DNA from: Fuerstiella sp.
Lineage (GTDB): Bacteria; Planctomycetota; Planctomycetia; Planctomycetales; Planctomycetaceae
Direction of reading: 5' to 3'
Assembly (NCBI GenBank): GCA_022447185.1
Contig: JAKVAY010000050.1
Coordinates: 45,916-80,130 of the forward strand
Length of the DNA: 34,215 bases
In this document: positions 1-9,128 of the stretch, piece by piece
Numbering within the stretch: the first letter of the stretch is position 1
Layout of the letters: each line of letters opens with the position of its first letter
The notes under the pieces: generated by a model
Databases searched by the model: none
What the model saw: only the letters and a program-made list of their open reading frames with translations
What the model was told of the DNA's origin: nothing
Position numbers and translations under genes: made by a program

Positions 1-1630
1 AGCGAATGACTTTGGTTTCGGTACGGAATTGGTACAAACCATATCCACACGCTGCAGTCCCGATCAGACACAGCGTGGCAACTGGATAACGAAGACGAGT
101 GAGCCAGTGACCAAGCGTCTTCCAGTGACGCCTGTTTAACTGTTCAATGTCAGGGGGGCACTGTCTCCAGTACAGCATGAGTGATGGCAGCAGGTACAGC
201 ACCATGAAGAACGAAATGATGCAACCCACTGCAGAATAGGCACCAAAGTCCTTTACGGGAATCAGATTGCTTACGAACAGTGATCCGAGTCCAATCGACG
301 TTGTGCCACTGGCAAGGAAACACGGTAGCCACGCCATAGAGGCGGCCTCGACCACAGAACCCTGCTCGTCCCGCACGGATGAGTGTTTCCAGTAATTTGC
401 CAGATGAATTGAGGCTGATGTGGTCAGTACAGCCAGAAGTGTTGGCATCACGACCAGCACCATATTCATGCTTCCGCCGGTGGGCGGTACAATAGCGATC
501 GCGGCCAGAACTGTTATCAATGCTGCGATCTGCACAAGAATTGACAGACGAATACTCCTGAGCATCCACAGCGACAGCACGATGCTGATCAATGTGGAGA
601 ACAAGACGGGAGAACGGTGAGGAAAGTCCCAGAGTGCGTATTTGCGGTTCCACCCGGCGCGGCCCACAGCTCTGTTGAGTTGCGCACTCACAACCGGCCG
701 TCCACCCAGTCTGAGATTCTCTTCTGAGACTCCTGAGGCACTGCAGGCCTTGCGAACAGCAGCGAGCGTGTCTTCGCGTTCTGCCATTCCGGTTTCTGAA
801 AGAGTGATCGTGAGCGCTGCCTGCGACCCCTGAATCAGAAAGACATCGTCGACGTATTGTGGCTGACTGATTTCGCCATCACCGAGATCTGTTTTCAGAT
901 TCTTCAGTGCGTCTATCGCCTGGTGCAGTCGCTTTTGATCCGCATGTATCTGCGGCCATGTCACAGCCAGATCGAATTTTGGTTGCTCATCCACCCAGTG
1001 AGTCAGTGCGTCATTCAGTTTCCATGCTGATGTATCGTTCAGCGGAATATCAGTCGACGGCGTTGGCAGTTTTGCAGCGATGAGTCGAGCTTCTGCGTGA
1101 AACGATCGTTTGATCGCCGCAAGCAGTTCAGCCCCCACTTCTTTCTTCCGGGCGCGACCGGCGTCCGTCAGCCGAATACGCAGCGGTCCGGGTCCAAGCA
1201 GCAATCCGTTGACGCGATCAATTGCGGTGTTAAACGGGACATTGCGGTCCAGCATCTTGCGCAGAAGTTCGGATGGCAGTGAAACAGATGAGACGAAGGG
1301 AGATCCTCCCTCGAGCATCCCCTGCGCCGTTTGCCGACCTTCCAGCTTTTCCTGCACCAGTGTCAGACGAGGATCACTGATCGAACAGTCGTCCCAGGAA
1401 ACAAGGATTCTGTCTTCCGTAGGAAAGCTGCTTCGATACCACGAGAGAATCTTTGCCTGAGGGTCGTCTCGCGGAAGCCAGCCGGCAACATCGTTATGCA
1501 TCCTGATCTGGCCGATCGACCAGAATATTGGCGGCAGCACCAGTACGACCAAAGCAATGATCCACACGGCCATCCCATGGCCCCACGGATCGCGTCGCAC
1601 CAGAAATATTTTCTTCCCCGAGGCTTCCAT
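1..1630 (-). CDS. RND/MMPL-family permease, N-terminal part (runs off left edge)
   Basis: Reading the minus strand from an ATG at 1630 gives an open frame of about 543 codons that continues past base 1. The first membrane helix lies at about residues 20-40 (GMAVWIIALVVLVLPPIFW). A periplasmic loop of about 310 residues follows, starting with the HNDVAGWLPRDDPQAK segment typical of RND/MMPL proteins. A cluster of membrane helices then begins near residue 345, with LWMLRSIRLSILVQIAALITVLAAI in pieces and PTLLAVLTTSASIHLANYW, and another follows in the GCIISFFMVLYLLPSLMLYW segment. This is the usual topology of the RND superfamily, which uses the proton gradient to move lipids or hydrophobic compounds. 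The substrate cannot be read. The start is tentative because no strong ribosome binding site precedes it. The C-terminal half is outside the window. Confidence 0.75.
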   Translation of the reverse strand, partial: MEASGKKIFLVRRDPWGHGMAVWIIALVVLVLPPIFWSIGQIRMHNDVAGWLPRDDPQAKILSWYRSSFPTEDRILVSWDDCSISDPRLTLVQEKLEGRQTAQGMLEGGSPFVSSVSLPSELLRKMLDRNVPFNTAIDRVNGLLLGPGPLRIRLTDAGRARKKEVGAELLAAIKRSFHAEARLIAAKLPTPSTDIPLNDTSAWKLNDALTHWVDEQPKFDLAVTWPQIHADQKRLHQAIDALKNLKTDLGDGEISQPQYVDDVFLIQGSQAALTITLSETGMAEREDTLAAVRKACSASGVSEENLRLGGRPVVSAQLNRAVGRAGWNRKYALWDFPHRSPVLFSTLISIVLSLWMLRSIRLSILVQIAALITVLAAIAIVPPTGGSMNMVLVVMPTLLAVLTTSASIHLANYWKHSSVRDEQGSVVEAASMAWLPCFLASGTTSIGLGSLFVSNLIPVKDFGAYSAVGCIISFFMVLYLLPSLMLYWRQCPPDIEQLNRRHWKTLGHWLTRLRYPVATLCLIGTAACGYGLYQFRTETKVIR

Positions 1631-2104
1631 GTCCCGTTCACGTGTTTGCAGAGTGAAAAGTAAATCAATTCGCCGATTCGTGGACTGCCGATAGTGTTCA
1701 ATGAGTATCGGAAGTCCCCGTAATACATCGTATTGTATCTGTCTTTGACGACGTCGTCATTGGTGGTGATCACATTGAACTCCGAATCCCTGTTGTCCGA
1801 TGCGAAATAATTATGATTGCGCAAAATGATTAATATAGAGTGGTTGCGTTGGGTGTGATGGGACAGCATCGGCGTACTCTCGCCATTGATCTATTATTAA
1901 TTGCTGGCACACGGCTGTCCTGACCAAAACGAACATCTTGGTTCTGTCAGATCTCCTCTGGTGTATTACCTTGTGGCGACGTTGCAAATCGACAATCTGA
2001 AGACAACCGGAATCGACAATCCAGATGCCGATGGACGACTCATTGCGCAGAAAGGATTGTCTTATACGTCAATCGATCGCAAGCGCTGCATTAAGGTCAC
2101 CCGG
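1631..2104. other. Divergent intergenic region
   Basis: This stretch separates the permease (leftward) from the 2105-2908 gene (rightward). It contains an AT-rich patch at about 1800-1900 that could hold promoters for both sides, but I could not fix a convincing -35/-10 pair. An open frame from a TTG at 1901 continues in frame into the next gene; the extra 68 residues lack a recognisable pattern, so I treat them as leader. Confidence 0.4.
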
Positions 2105-2908
2105 ATGGGTTGGTTTCTGTCTTTTGGAATCCATATCGCCGGCTATTGCGCTGCGGCTCTGATGTTTGCTTGGCTGGGAATTGCCGGCACGCCCCGACGG
2201 GACTTGATACCGATTCCTCCAATCCACGCTTCTCTGGGTGATGAATTGCGAATTGATGACCTGCCGGCATTACAGATCATTCCTGCGTCCGGTCCCGAAA
2301 CCGACGAGACGATTCAGAGCATGCAACAACTGGCCAGCAGCTTTGCAATGGCTGAGCGAGGGCAATTGGACTCTGTGGTTGCCGATGCAAAAATCGCGTC
2401 GATTGGCAATAGTGACTCAGACTCAGGAAATCAGGGAGAAACCCCGTTTTTTCGAATTCCGGAAGGAGGACTGGCGGTGACTCGGGGCAGTTTCACTGCC
2501 TGGACAGATCCGGCAAATCCGGAGACTGGTGAACTGTACCAGATCATTATTGAAATACGGTTACCGGATGAAACCAAACGTTACAAGGTCTCCGACCTGT
2601 CCGGAACTGTGAAGGGAACAGATGGGCACCGTCAACGTCTGCCTTTCGATCGCCGATACTTTCTTTCTTCACGCGTCACGGGTGGTGCAGAACCCGAAAT
2701 TGTGACCAAAAGAACAATCGTTGATGTGACTGGTCGAAAGCTGCAACTGGCAATCAAAGTCCCGGGAGCCCGAGTGCGTTACATCGATGGTCGGCCAGTT
2801 CAGGACACGATCAGGATTAAATCCAGAAAGCTGCGCGAGGAACAGGAACTGGTTCTTGTTTTCGGTGGTAACCAGAATCCTGCGGGACTGGAACTCGGAG
2901 ACGAATAA
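2105..2908 (+). CDS. Membrane-anchored protein of unknown function
   Basis: The product is 267 residues from the ATG at 2105, chosen because AAGG lies about 8 bases upstream and because the protein then begins directly with a membrane helix (about residues 2-27, WFLSFGIHIAGYCAAALMF in part). The remainder is probably outside the cytoplasm. It has an acidic linker rich in Ser, Asp and Gln (about residues 70-120), then a beta-rich C-terminal domain with charged strands such as YQIIIEIRLPDETKRYKVSDL. No enzymatic motif is visible and I do not recognise the family. A longer version from TTG 1901 (335 residues) is possible. The pattern of anchor plus extracytoplasmic beta domain is common among planctomycete proteins of unknown role. 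It stands alone, followed by a hairpin. Confidence 0.6.
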   Translation: MGWFLSFGIHIAGYCAAALMFAWLGIAGTPRRDLIPIPPIHASLGDELRIDDLPALQIIPASGPETDETIQSMQQLASSFAMAERGQLDSVVADAKIASIGNSDSDSGNQGETPFFRIPEGGLAVTRGSFTAWTDPANPETGELYQIIIEIRLPDETKRYKVSDLSGTVKGTDGHRQRLPFDRRYFLSSRVTGGAEPEIVTKRTIVDVTGRKLQLAIKVPGARVRYIDGRPVQDTIRIKSRKLREEQELVLVFGGNQNPAGLELGDE

Positions 2909-2943
2909 TTGGGACCGGAGTCAGTCAGAGGCGCAAAATAAGA

Positions 2944-2968
2944 AGCGTCCCCGGTCAACAGGGACGCT
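2944..2968 (+). terminator. Stem-loop after the 2105-2908 gene, possible terminator
   Basis: AGCGTCCC (2944-2951) and GGGACGCT (2961-2968) form a perfect 8-bp stem with a 9-base loop, 36 bases after the stop codon. No T-run follows, so it is only a candidate terminator or RNA end-protecting hairpin. Confidence 0.4.
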
Positions 2969-3116
2969 CCAAGGTCGGAACAGCAAGGCGGGCCATTGCT
3001 TGCCGCCCACGACACCCATTGGGGAACTACGCAGGTTCTGTGCCAATTTCAGAATTTCGTGTCGAACAGTAAATATCCATCCGACACTGCCAGGACTTAA
3101 GAGTTGCAATTTGAAA

Positions 3117-3158
3117 CCTGTTGCAAATTGCCCGTCAGAAGGTGCATTTTGCAACAGG
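3117..3158. repeat. 11-bp inverted repeat in the operon leader
   Basis: CCTGTTGCAAA (3117-3127) is matched exactly by TTTGCAACAGG (3148-3158) with a 20-base spacer. The half-site core GTTGCAA also occurs just upstream at about 3103-3109. It could be a regulator binding site or an RNA hairpin; its distance of about 400 bases from the regulator start makes a direct operator role uncertain. Confidence 0.4.
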
Positions 3159-3500
3159 TTGACGGCAGCTAACAAAGAAAGCTGTCTTGTGGCTTCGATT
3201 GTTCACGATGTGAAGCGGGCGGACTGGCGTTTTTCTTAAGTGCAAGTTTGGCAACACAGTTGTCTGCTCCGGAACTGTGACGGTCCCGTTTGTCCCCAAG
3301 GGCGTGCACCTTGAAACAGGGACTCAGCCAGCGGTCGTTGCTACTGTTTCATTTTCGTATGGCTTGATTGGGATTGAGGCCATCCCCATGTCACTCGTGA
3401 ACCTTGAGCAATCCCGGCCGCGATTCAACGGGCTCTGCCAGCTCGAGTGAGATCCGAAAGGAGCGAGTTGGACGATATTGATAAATAATATTTCATATAC

Positions 3501-3535
3501 TTGCATAATCAGTCATATTATTCCATAATAAGTCA
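3501..3535 (+). promoter_or_regulatory. Candidate promoter with two operator-like direct repeats
   Basis: CATAATCAGTCA (3504-3515) and CATAATAAGTCA (3524-3535) are direct repeats with one mismatch and a period of 20 bp, about two helical turns. A sigma-70-like promoter can be drawn through them: TTGCAT at 3501-3506, a 17-bp spacer, and CATAAT at 3524-3529. Each repeat therefore overlaps one promoter box. The position about 30 bases ahead of a DeoR-type gene suggests autorepression. This is inference from position and repeat pattern only. Confidence 0.5.
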
Positions 3536-3562
3536 CGATTGGCTCCTTGTTGGTGAAAGATT

Positions 3563-4339
3563 GTGATGTTTGTTGATCAGAGACGATCAAAAATACTCGA
3601 TCTTGTTGAGCGGATGGGTTTCGTATCGCTTCAACAACTAGCGGCGGCAGTTGAGGCGAGTGAGTCGACTGTCCGACGTGACCTGGAATACCTTGATGCA
3701 CAGGGGCATATTCACCGAACACGTGGTGGTGCTGCGTATTCCGGTGAGTCGCTGACAGATCTTTCAGTTCGCGAGAGTCGTGCTTCTGTTGAGAAACAGG
3801 CGATTGCCCGACATATGGCCGATCTGATTTCATCCGGGGACACGGTACTGCTGGATGGGGGATCGACGACCCTGGAAGTGGCTCGACATCTGACCGGGAA
3901 GGTTTTGCAGGTCGTGACGAATTCATTGCCGATTGCGTCTCTGATGATGAATCAGGAACGGATCGAGCTGATTTTTATTGGTGGTTATGTCTATCCGAAA
4001 ACCGGTGTCGCTCTGGGGGATCAGGCGGTTGAAGCTTTGCGGAATATATATGTTTCGCAGCTGGTGATGAGTGCAGGTGGGGTGACTTCGGAAGGACTGT
4101 TCAACAGCAACGCTCTGCTGGTCGATACCGAACGACAGATGATCCGTGCTGCTGAACACGTCACGCTGGTCGCTGATCACACCAAGTTTGGCCAGCGAGC
4201 ACTTTCCCACCTTTGTCCGCTGAATGAAGTTAATCAGGTTGTATCAAACATCAGTCTGGGTCAGGACTGGCAGGATATGCTGCGTGGCAAAGGAATCACA
4301 TTGAGTTTGGCTGACGGGGATGATCAACCTGCGAGTTAA
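3563..4339 (+). CDS. DeoR-family transcriptional regulator of the microcompartment operon
   Basis: The product is 258 residues, the usual DeoR length. Residues 5-60 form the DeoR winged helix (QRRSKILDLVERMGFVSL, then ASESTVRRDLEYLDAQG and TRGGA). Residues 75-235 are the sugar-phosphate-sensing DeoRC domain with the signature pieces LLDGGSTTLEVA, VVTNSLPIA and LVADHTKFGQRA. DeoR proteins usually repress sugar-phosphate catabolic genes and release DNA when a phosphorylated sugar binds. As first gene of the microcompartment run, it probably senses a fucose- or rhamnose-derived phosphate. It begins with GTG directly followed by ATG (3563 and 3566); either could be used. Direct repeats about 30 bases upstream are candidate operators. 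Confidence 0.9.
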   Translation: MMFVDQRRSKILDLVERMGFVSLQQLAAAVEASESTVRRDLEYLDAQGHIHRTRGGAAYSGESLTDLSVRESRASVEKQAIARHMADLISSGDTVLLDGGSTTLEVARHLTGKVLQVVTNSLPIASLMMNQERIELIFIGGYVYPKTGVALGDQAVEALRNIYVSQLVMSAGGVTSEGLFNSNALLVDTERQMIRAAEHVTLVADHTKFGQRALSHLCPLNEVNQVVSNISLGQDWQDMLRGKGITLSLADGDDQPAS

Positions 4340-4467
4340 TCGCGTGTTCGGCATCGGATGACTGCTGAACAGAGACAATTGTTTGGACAGAGACAAGCGT
4401 TGCCATTGAGGGCAACTCAATCATTGGTCACACGGATGTGTCCGTCTGTAAGTTTCCGGGACATTCT

Positions 4468-5250
4468 GTGATTTCCTCTCCTTCAATCAGCCGCAGCGAT
4501 ATCGAACGTGTCGTCCGGGACGTTCTGATACAACGGGCGACCGTCAGCCAATTTTCGTCTTCAGGTGGTATTCCGGTCCTGAGAGGGGCGGTTGCATCGA
4601 ATTCCACCGCCGAAGAGACGACGGGACACGACACCGCAGGAAATGTGGACCGTAATCCACTTGTTGTCAACATTTCGGCGCGCCACGTTCATCTCACGCA
4701 ATCGCATGTGGAAACACTGTTCGGTGCCGGGTCGTCACTGACTCCGGAGAAGGACCTTTATCAGGACGGCTATTTTGCGGCAAAGGAAACGGTGGCCGTG
4801 GTTGGCCCGCGCCGACGAATGATTCCCAACGTTCGGGTCCTCGGTCCCTGTCGGGATGAATCACAGGTGGAGTTGGCATTTACCGACGGTATTTCTCTTG
4901 GAATCAATTTGCCGGTTCGCATCAGCGGGAATGTCCAGGGGACACCCGGTTGTGTTCTGGTTGGACCGCACGGTGTTGTGGAACTGCAACATGGTGTGAT
5001 TCGTGCCATGCGGCATGTTCATATGGGGCCGTCGGATTTGCGCCACTACGACGTTGCCGACAGGGACATGGTGCATCTGCGTGTCGAATCGTCCGGCTGT
5101 ACGACCGTTCTGGAAGACATGGTGGTTCGTGCCGGAGACGATGTCAGGCTTGAAGTGCATCTGGACACGGATGAAGGCAACGCGATTAATCTGGATCAAG
5201 CAACGCACGTAGAGCTGGTCAAACCGGCGCTCTGTGCCTGCCACAGTTGA
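4468..5250 (+). CDS. pduL: PduL-type phosphotransacylase (microcompartment phosphate acyltransferase)
   Basis: This enzyme exchanges CoA for phosphate on an acyl group, here probably lactyl-CoA to lactyl phosphate, and regenerates CoA inside the compartment. The PduL double barrel is recognised by two related zinc-site motifs: ISARHVHLT near residue 68 and [11 protein letters not shown] near residue 181. The N-terminus (about residues 5-21, [17 protein letters not shown]) is a short amphipathic helix followed by a Ser/Thr-rich linker, the pattern of an encapsulation peptide. I chose GTG 4468 because it starts just before this helix and has a GGGA-like site upstream; GTG 4438 would add ten residues. 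It follows the regulator by about 130 bases and precedes the shell genes. The product is about 260 residues, longer than the catalytic core because of the N-terminal extension. Confidence 0.9.
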   Translation: MISSPSISRSDIERVVRDVLIQRATVSQFSSSGGIPVLRGAVASNSTAEETTGHDTAGNVDRNPLVVNISARHVHLTQSHVETLFGAGSSLTPEKDLYQDGYFAAKETVAVVGPRRRMIPNVRVLGPCRDESQVELAFTDGISLGINLPVRISGNVQGTPGCVLVGPHGVVELQHGVIRAMRHVHMGPSDLRHYDVADRDMVHLRVESSGCTTVLEDMVVRAGDDVRLEVHLDTDEGNAINLDQATHVELVKPALCACHS

Positions 5251-5352
5251 AAAATTTCAAAGTGTGAATTCACGGTGGCAACGGAAAGCCTCCATACATA
5301 ATTGCGGACGTGCTGGCAGGACACCAGCGACCGATGCCGGAGAACAATTGAC

Positions 5353-5649
5353 ATGGCGAAACCGATGGAAGCGCTGGGAATGATCGAAACCAAGGGTTTC
5401 GTCTGCCTGCTGGAAGCCGTTGACACGATGCTCAAAGCAGCCAATGTGGAAATGATCGGCTGGGACAAAGTGGGCAGTGGTCTGGTGACAGCATTTGTCG
5501 TAGGTGATGTCGGCGCAGTCAAAGCCGCGGTGGATGCGGGCGCTCAGGCTGCATCTAAAATAGGTGAAGTCATCAGTGTGGAGGTGATTCCTCGTCCACA
5601 TGAAGAGCTCAGCAGCGTCATTCCCCGGCGATCGCGATCCGGCAAGTAA
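5353..5649 (+). CDS. BMC-H hexameric shell protein, copy 1
   Basis: The 98-residue product is a single Pfam BMC domain: EALGMIETKGFVCLLEAVDTM, in pieces, then the KVGSG pore-region motif, GDVGAVKAAVDAGAQAA and EVIPRPHEEL. Such proteins form hexamers that tile the facets of the shell, with a central pore for metabolites. The ATG at 5353 has GGAG ten bases upstream and gives the normal N-terminus; an upstream ATG would add an unlikely Cys/Arg-rich stretch. It is followed by a second BMC-H gene, and no tandem-domain BMC-T gene is present, which matches PVM-type loci. Confidence 0.95.
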   Translation: MAKPMEALGMIETKGFVCLLEAVDTMLKAANVEMIGWDKVGSGLVTAFVVGDVGAVKAAVDAGAQAASKIGEVISVEVIPRPHEELSSVIPRRSRSGK

Positions 5650-5654
5650 CTCCT

Positions 5655-5707
5655 GAGTTGTTGTTCGGTGCAGTGATTGCACCGCGATTGCCAGGGTCCC
5701 ACAACTC
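5655..5707 (+). repeat. Nested stem-loop between the two BMC-H genes
   Basis: GGTGCA (5667-5672) pairs with TGCACC (5678-5683), and an outer arm GAGTTGT (5655-5661) pairs with ACAACTC (5701-5707). The structure lies six bases after the first BMC-H stop and ends 30 bases before the next start. It has no T-run, so an mRNA-processing or stability role is more likely than termination. Confidence 0.4.
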
Positions 5708-5737
5708 CAGTCCATTTTTACGAACGGGAAGAGAATA

Positions 5738-6004
5738 ATGTCAGAAGCAATCGGCCTGATTGAAACCAAGGGGTTGGTCTGCCAGATCCAGGCCTCCGAT
5801 GCCATGCTTAAAGCTGCCAATGTCAGCCTCGTGAAACAGGTTCAGATTGGCGGAGCATTTGTCACCACCATCATTCGTGGGGATGTGGGGTCGGTGCGCG
5901 CCGCTGTGGATGCCGGTGCGGCTGCCGCGTCACAATCTGGTGAGCTGGTCAGTGCTCATCTGATTCCTCGTCCCGAACCGACAGTACTCGAACAGTTCGT
6001 CTGA
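5738..6004 (+). CDS. BMC-H hexameric shell protein, copy 2
   Basis: The 88-residue product is a second single BMC domain, clearly homologous to its neighbour: [20 protein letters not shown], then [28 protein letters not shown] and HLIPRPEP. In the pore loop it has QIGGA where copy 1 has KVGSG, so the two hexamers should differ in pore size and charge and may pass different metabolites. The start has a good GGAAGAG ribosome binding site. The paired BMC-H paralogs with three BMC-P genes form the PVM shell set. Confidence 0.95.
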   Translation: MSEAIGLIETKGLVCQIQASDAMLKAANVSLVKQVQIGGAFVTTIIRGDVGSVRAAVDAGAAAASQSGELVSAHLIPRPEPTVLEQFV

Positions 6005-6119
6005 TTGTGTATTCGTCTCTGACAATTCGGACAGCTGTTCGGGCGGGTCTTCACCTGGGTTGCAGATCTGCACCCTGGGACCTGTCCGATTCGCGGACCG
6101 ATCGTGCACTGTGTTTCCA

Positions 6120-7307
6120 ATGAAGATTCTGGTTGCCAACCTGGGTTCCACAAGTTTTAAGTACCGGCTGTTTGATCTGTCGGACGAAACTCAGCTTGCG
6201 CGCGGCGGAATTGACCGTGTTGGGGGTGCTGAAAGTCATTGCTTTGCTGTGGTCGGTAATCACACAACGGAAACACAGCAGCAGGTTCGCGATCACGCGG
6301 AGGCCGTACACCTTTGTCTGCAGCAGTTGACAGATTCTCAGTACGGTTGTCTGGAAACAATCAATGACGTCAGCGGCATCGGATTCAAGGCTGTCTTTGC
6401 AGGCAGTATGAGCGGTGTGCGGGTTGTGGATGAAGAGTTGCTTCTGAAGATGGAAGAATGTTCCGTGATTGCCCCGGCTCACAATCCTCCGTATGTGAAG
6501 GCCATGCGTCAGCTGCGAACAGCATTTCCTGAAATCCCGTTGGTGGCAGCGCTGGAGACGGGCTTTCACGAGACAATTGACTTTGAACATCGAGCATACG
6601 CAGTCCCGTTCGAATGGTACAGCTCACTGGAGATTCGGCGATGGGGGTATCACGGAGCAAGCCATCGCTTTATCGCGGGACGTACGGCAGAGCTTCTGGG
6701 ACGGAATGATCTGAGGATTATCAGCTGCCATCTGGGTGGTAGTGCATCTGTGTGCGCGATTCGCAACGGTAAAAGCGCAGCCACATCGATGGGCATGAGT
6801 CCTCAGGGTGGTCTGCCTAGCAACAATCGTGTAGGCGAATTCGATCCTTATGCGATTCCGGCCATCATGCAGGCCACTGGGATGACACTGGAGCAGGTTT
6901 TGACAGAAATGTCATCAAAAGGGGGCCTGCTGGGGGTGAGCGGACTAAGCGGTGATTGCCGTGACCTGGAACAGGCGGCAGAAACCGGACATGATCGTGC
7001 CGAGAAAGCGCTGCGACTCTTTGAGGCGTCGATTCGTGCTCACATTGGCTCCTACCTGGCTGTGTTGCGTGGTGCAGACGCGATCGTCTTTACCGGTGGA
7101 ATTGGTGAAAACAGTGAACGAATTCGTGGACGCGTCTGTGAGGACATGGAATGGGCAGATCTGAAGTTGTCTTCGGAGCGGAACTCGGCCGCCAAACGCG
7201 ATGCGGAGACAAAAATCAGTACGGATGACAGCGGAATTGGAGTGTGGATTATCCCCACAAATGAAGAGCTGGTGGTGGCTCGGCAGACGGCGGCCGCTAT
7301 CGGATGA
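6120..7307 (+). CDS. ackA: Acetate/propionate-kinase-family enzyme, probable lactate (acyl) kinase
   Basis: The family converts acyl phosphate plus ADP to acid plus ATP. The 395-residue product has the ASKHA-fold motifs in order: [17 protein letters not shown] at the N-terminus, [27 protein letters not shown], the [15 protein letters not shown] segment followed by RVGEFDP, and FTGGIGENS. Two motifs differ from typical acetate kinase: NLGSTS replaces NAGSSS, and NNRVGEFDP replaces the usual GTRSGDIDP, while the Arg, Asp and Pro remain. With a PduL enzyme and an acylating dehydrogenase in the same operon, the substrate is probably lactyl phosphate. ATG 6120 puts the first motif at the usual place; GTG 6111 is an alternative, and no clear ribosome binding site precedes either. 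Confidence 0.9.
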   Translation: MKILVANLGSTSFKYRLFDLSDETQLARGGIDRVGGAESHCFAVVGNHTTETQQQVRDHAEAVHLCLQQLTDSQYGCLETINDVSGIGFKAVFAGSMSGVRVVDEELLLKMEECSVIAPAHNPPYVKAMRQLRTAFPEIPLVAALETGFHETIDFEHRAYAVPFEWYSSLEIRRWGYHGASHRFIAGRTAELLGRNDLRIISCHLGGSASVCAIRNGKSAATSMGMSPQGGLPSNNRVGEFDPYAIPAIMQATGMTLEQVLTEMSSKGGLLGVSGLSGDCRDLEQAAETGHDRAEKALRLFEASIRAHIGSYLAVLRGADAIVFTGGIGENSERIRGRVCEDMEWADLKLSSERNSAAKRDAETKISTDDSGIGVWIIPTNEELVVARQTAAAIG

Positions 7308-7373
7308 GAATTTAACGGGTGGCCTGTTTCATCGCAGGCTGCAGGAGTATTCACGAGCACAGGAACGACGATC

Positions 7374-7688
7374 ATGTTTCTTGGCAGAATCACGGGCAGC
7401 ATTGTATCGACCCAAAAAGTCGACGAGCTGGTCGGCAGTAAACTGTTGATCGTGGAGCCGTTGCGCGTGAATGAAAAAGACCAGAGTGACCTGCAGCCGA
7501 CCGGCCGGTCATTTGTTGTTGTAGACATCGTGGGGGCCGGTGAAGGTGAAGTTGTCTTGTGTGTTCAGGGCAGTAGTGCCCGGTTCACTCCACAAACGAA
7601 GACGCTGCCCATTGATGCTGCGATCGTTGGTATCGTCGATACCGTGACAGTGAGAGATACCCGGATCTTTGCCGGCGGGGAGGTTTAG
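7374..7688 (+). CDS. BMC-P (EutN/CcmL) pentameric shell vertex protein, copy 1
   Basis: The 104-residue product begins MFLGRITGSIVSTQKVDELVG in pieces and continues with KLLIVEPL, VVVDIVGAGEGEVVLCVQGSSAR and AIVGIVDTVTV, the typical EutN/CcmL beta-barrel pattern. Pentamers of this family close the twelve vertices of the shell. The stop is six bases before the dehydrogenase start, so the two are translationally close. It is the most typical of the three BMC-P copies in the locus. Confidence 0.95.
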   Translation: MFLGRITGSIVSTQKVDELVGSKLLIVEPLRVNEKDQSDLQPTGRSFVVVDIVGAGEGEVVLCVQGSSARFTPQTKTLPIDAAIVGIVDTVTVRDTRIFAGGEV

Positions 7689-7694
7689 TTCATC

Positions 7695-9128
7695 ATGCAT
7701 GCAACAGAACATGCCATTAGACAGGTGGTCCAGGAGGTTCTCAGCCAGTTGTCGCACACCGGCGGCGCGAATGGCAGCACCGAGCTTCGGCAGAACGGCG
7801 TCAGCGTCGGCAATCAGGGAGTCTTCGACGACGTTGATTCGGCTGTGACAGCGGCCCAGCGCGCGTTCGAACAACTCAGCGAATCCTCAATCGAAACGCG
7901 TCGTGTGGCGATCGATATCGTCAAACGTATCTGTGAAGAACAAGCCGACGAACTGGGCCGGCTTGAGATAGAAGAAACGAAAATCGGGCGGCTTGATCAT
8001 AAGGTCGCGAAACTTAAACTGGTTCGGAGTATTCCGGGAGTTGAATTTCTGCGATCAGATGTCGCCAGTGGCGACCACGGTCTGACCGTGACTGAATATG
8101 CTCCATTTGGCGTGATTGGCGCCATCACCCCGGTGACGCATTCACTACCCACGATTGCCGGCAACTTTGTCAATATGGTGGCAGCGGGCAACACGCTCGT
8201 TGTGAATCCCCATCCTTCCGGTGCAGGAATCGCGTCTGAAGGCGTACGCCGATTCAATCAGGCCATCTACGAGGCGACGGGTCTGCAGAACCTGATTACG
8301 ATCATTCGCACACCAACCGTTGAGTCAGCTCAGGCGATTTTTGACCATCGTGGTGTTCGTGTTGCTGTGGTCACCGGTGGACCAGCAGTCGCGCGAGCAG
8401 CGCTCAAAAGTCCAAAACGAGCGATCGTGGCCGGACCCGGTAATCCTCCCGTCGTGGTCGACGAAACGGCCGACGTGGACAACGCTGCACGGTCGATTGT
8501 GACGGGTGCCGCATTTGACAACAACCTGCTGTGCATTGCTGAAAAAGAAGTGTTCGCTGTTGGCAGCATTTTTGAAGAGCTGATGGCTTCCGTTAGCCGT
8601 CACGGCGGTTACCAGTTGAATGCGCAGCAGACCGCTCAACTGACATCGCTTGCGTTTGCCTCTCCCAAGGAACCAGGAGGATCTCCTCTGCTCAATCGCG
8701 ATTTTATCGGAAAGGATCCTCTGTGGCTGGCAGGTCAGATCGGTGTCACGGTGCCTCCGGAGACAGAAATCCTGTTTGGGGAAACAGATGAGCACAACCC
8801 TTTCGTTCCTGTCGAGCAAATGATGCCCTTCGTGCCTTTTGTTCGCGTGAACAACGTGGATACGGCGATTGCCATGGCAAAAAAATACGAACATGGCTTC
8901 GGTCACACAGCCATTATTCATTCCAACAATGTGAAGACCATCACAAAGATGGGGCGGATCATGAATACAACTTTATATGTGAAAAACGGACCGTGCACGG
9001 CTGGCCTTGGAATCGGTGGAGAAGGTTATCCGTCATTCAGTATTGCCACTCCCACCGGTGAAGGTGTTACCAATCCTATGACGTTCACTCGCCAGCGCCG
9101 GTGTGCCGATGGTCTTCGGATCGTGTGA
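7695..9128 (+). CDS. CoA-acylating aldehyde dehydrogenase, PduP-like
   Basis: The enzyme oxidises an aldehyde with NAD+ and CoA to acyl-CoA inside the shell; here the likely substrate is lactaldehyde. The 477-residue product has the usual order of the family: cofactor region ending in [35 protein letters not shown], and the catalytic cysteine at C280 in [14 protein letters not shown]. The C-terminal part has HTAIIHSNN and [14 protein letters not shown]. Residues 2-19 ([18 protein letters not shown]) form an amphipathic helix followed by a Gly/Ser/Asn-rich linker, the pattern of an encapsulation peptide. The start ATG has GGGGAGG upstream. The preceding BMC-P gene ends six bases before it. Confidence 0.93.
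   Translation: MHATEHAIRQVVQEVLSQLSHTGGANGSTELRQNGVSVGNQGVFDDVDSAVTAAQRAFEQLSESSIETRRVAIDIVKRICEEQADELGRLEIEETKIGRLDHKVAKLKLVRSIPGVEFLRSDVASGDHGLTVTEYAPFGVIGAITPVTHSLPTIAGNFVNMVAAGNTLVVNPHPSGAGIASEGVRRFNQAIYEATGLQNLITIIRTPTVESAQAIFDHRGVRVAVVTGGPAVARAALKSPKRAIVAGPGNPPVVVDETADVDNAARSIVTGAAFDNNLLCIAEKEVFAVGSIFEELMASVSRHGGYQLNAQQTAQLTSLAFASPKEPGGSPLLNRDFIGKDPLWLAGQIGVTVPPETEILFGETDEHNPFVPVEQMMPFVPFVRVNNVDTAIAMAKKYEHGFGHTAIIHSNNVKTITKMGRIMNTTLYVKNGPCTAGLGIGGEGYPSFSIATPTGEGVTNPMTFTRQRRCADGLRIV

Larger units (their letters stand above)
2969..3562. other. Long gene-free leader upstream of the microcompartment operon
   Basis: About 590 bases without a convincing gene. It holds an 11-bp inverted repeat (3117-3127 with 3148-3158) and, at 3478-3536, a strongly AT-rich patch with two direct repeats and a candidate promoter. 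An open frame at 2787-3239 overlaps the previous gene and has no protein-like character, so I rejected it. Confidence 0.45.

Noticed and set aside
1909..1924. TGGCAC near the 2105 gene as a sigma-54 promoter
   Set aside because: The required TTGC element is missing at the right distance.
2787..3239. 150-codon frame overlapping the end of the 2105 gene
   Set aside because: No start context, domain or hydrophobic pattern; it is a frame shadow continuing into the leader.
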